Of a stretch of 32,046 nt of DNA, positions 31,654 through 32,046 are shown in pieces. A program made the position numbers and the translations under genes. Position 1 is the first letter of the stretch, and every line of letters begins with the position of its first letter. The notes beneath the pieces were generated by a model. That model did no database searches. It was not told where the DNA came from and saw only the letters and a program-made list of their open reading frames with translations. The DNA is from Flavobacteriaceae bacterium (GTDB lineage Bacteria; Bacteroidota; Bacteroidia; Flavobacteriales; Flavobacteriaceae). The stretch covers positions 1-32,046 of the forward strand of contig JAIEMH010000249.1 of assembly GCA_019752245.1 (NCBI GenBank). Direction: 5' to 3'.

Positions 31654-32046
31654 ATGGAATATTTAGATTTTGAACTTCCTATAAAAGAATTGGAAGACCA
31701 GTTAGACAAATGTCAAATAATTGGTCAAGAATCAGACGTTGATGTTACCAATACTTGCAAACAAATTGAAAAAAAATTAGACGAAACTAAACGTAAAATA
31801 TACAAAAACCTAACTGCTTGGCAACGTGTGCAATTATCGCGTCATCCAAACAGACCTTATACAATGGATCATATCAATGCTTTGTGCGGCGATACTTTTT
31901 TGGAACTTTTTGGAGACAGAGGTTTCAAAGATGACAAAGCCATGGTTGGTGGTTTAGGTAAAATTGACGGACAATCGTTTATGGTTATTGGTCAACAAAA
32001 AGGCTTCAATACCAAGACACGTCAGTACAGAAATTTTGGAATGGCA
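31654..32046 (+). CDS. accA: Acetyl-CoA carboxylase carboxyltransferase subunit alpha, cut by window edge
   Basis: The first 131 codons; the frame is open to the window edge. MEYLDFELPIKELEDQLDKC and the following coiled helical region, then LTAWQRVQLSRHPNRPYTMD, LFGDRGFKDDKAMVGGLGKI and MVIGQQKGFNTK match the N-terminal part of AccA. With AccD it transfers carboxyl from carboxybiotin to acetyl-CoA to make malonyl-CoA, the entry to fatty acid synthesis. About 185 residues should lie beyond the edge. Its own -7 box suggests separate transcription from the transporter upstream. Confidence 0.95.
   Translation, partial: MEYLDFELPIKELEDQLDKCQIIGQESDVDVTNTCKQIEKKLDETKRKIYKNLTAWQRVQLSRHPNRPYTMDHINALCGDTFLELFGDRGFKDDKAMVGGLGKIDGQSFMVIGQQKGFNTKTRQYRNFGMA

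Overview
The window comes from an AT-rich Bacteroidota chromosome, almost certainly Flavobacterium or a close relative in the Flavobacteriaceae. The evidence is the -33 TTG / -7 TAnnTTTG type promoters before many genes, the near absence of Shine-Dalgarno sequences except before rpsU, a SusC/SusD pair, a split transketolase, and several families typical of Bacteroidota (DUF2851, STM3941-like, GLPGLI, Flavobacterium-type putative porin). I see no insertion sequence, prophage, CRISPR array or other mobile element. Most genes are chromosomal housekeeping genes with accessory loci between them.

Layout. 1-4270: a metal-handling locus. A cut-off Spy/CpxP-like secreted protein (minus strand) is followed by four plus-strand genes: a small membrane-anchored Cys-motif protein, an MbnP-like lipoprotein, an MbnH/MauG-like di-heme lipoprotein and an outer-membrane beta-barrel with a Cys-rich N-terminus. 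A strong terminator follows, then another small secreted helical protein on the minus strand. 4338-9207: an STM3941-like membrane protein, lysS, a lipoprotein, lipB and rnhB. 9407-14324: a SusC/SusD nutrient-uptake pair. 14447-17930: a putative porin and a cysteine synthase/cystathionine beta-synthase with CBS domains. 17994-19646: a secreted protein joining a GLPGLI-like region to a PNGase F-like region. 19736-22666: a DnaQ-type exonuclease, DUF2851, PspC and HhH proteins. 22785-25744: acyl-CoA dehydrogenase, rpsU, xerC, hpf and tRNA-Thr(TGT). 25858-27661: split transketolase. 27839-32046: single-domain response regulator, tgt, an LptF/LptG permease, a DMT transporter and the start of accA.

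The most interesting points are: (1) the MbnP/MbnH-like pair, linked to a CNGKC-motif protein and a Cys-rich beta-barrel, which looks like a copper-handling system without methanobactin genes in view; (2) two copies of a dispersed element whose outer stem shows a compensatory base-pair change and whose inner hairpin differs in sequence but persists; (3) rpsU with a perfect Shine-Dalgarno in a window otherwise nearly free of them, fitting bS21-dependent autoregulation; (4) the GLPGLI/PNGase F-like fusion; (5) a tRNA-guanine transglycosylase in which the three zinc-binding cysteines are replaced; (6) a terminator-like hairpin between a strong promoter and tRNA-Thr. All functional calls rest on reading motifs by eye; no database search was run.
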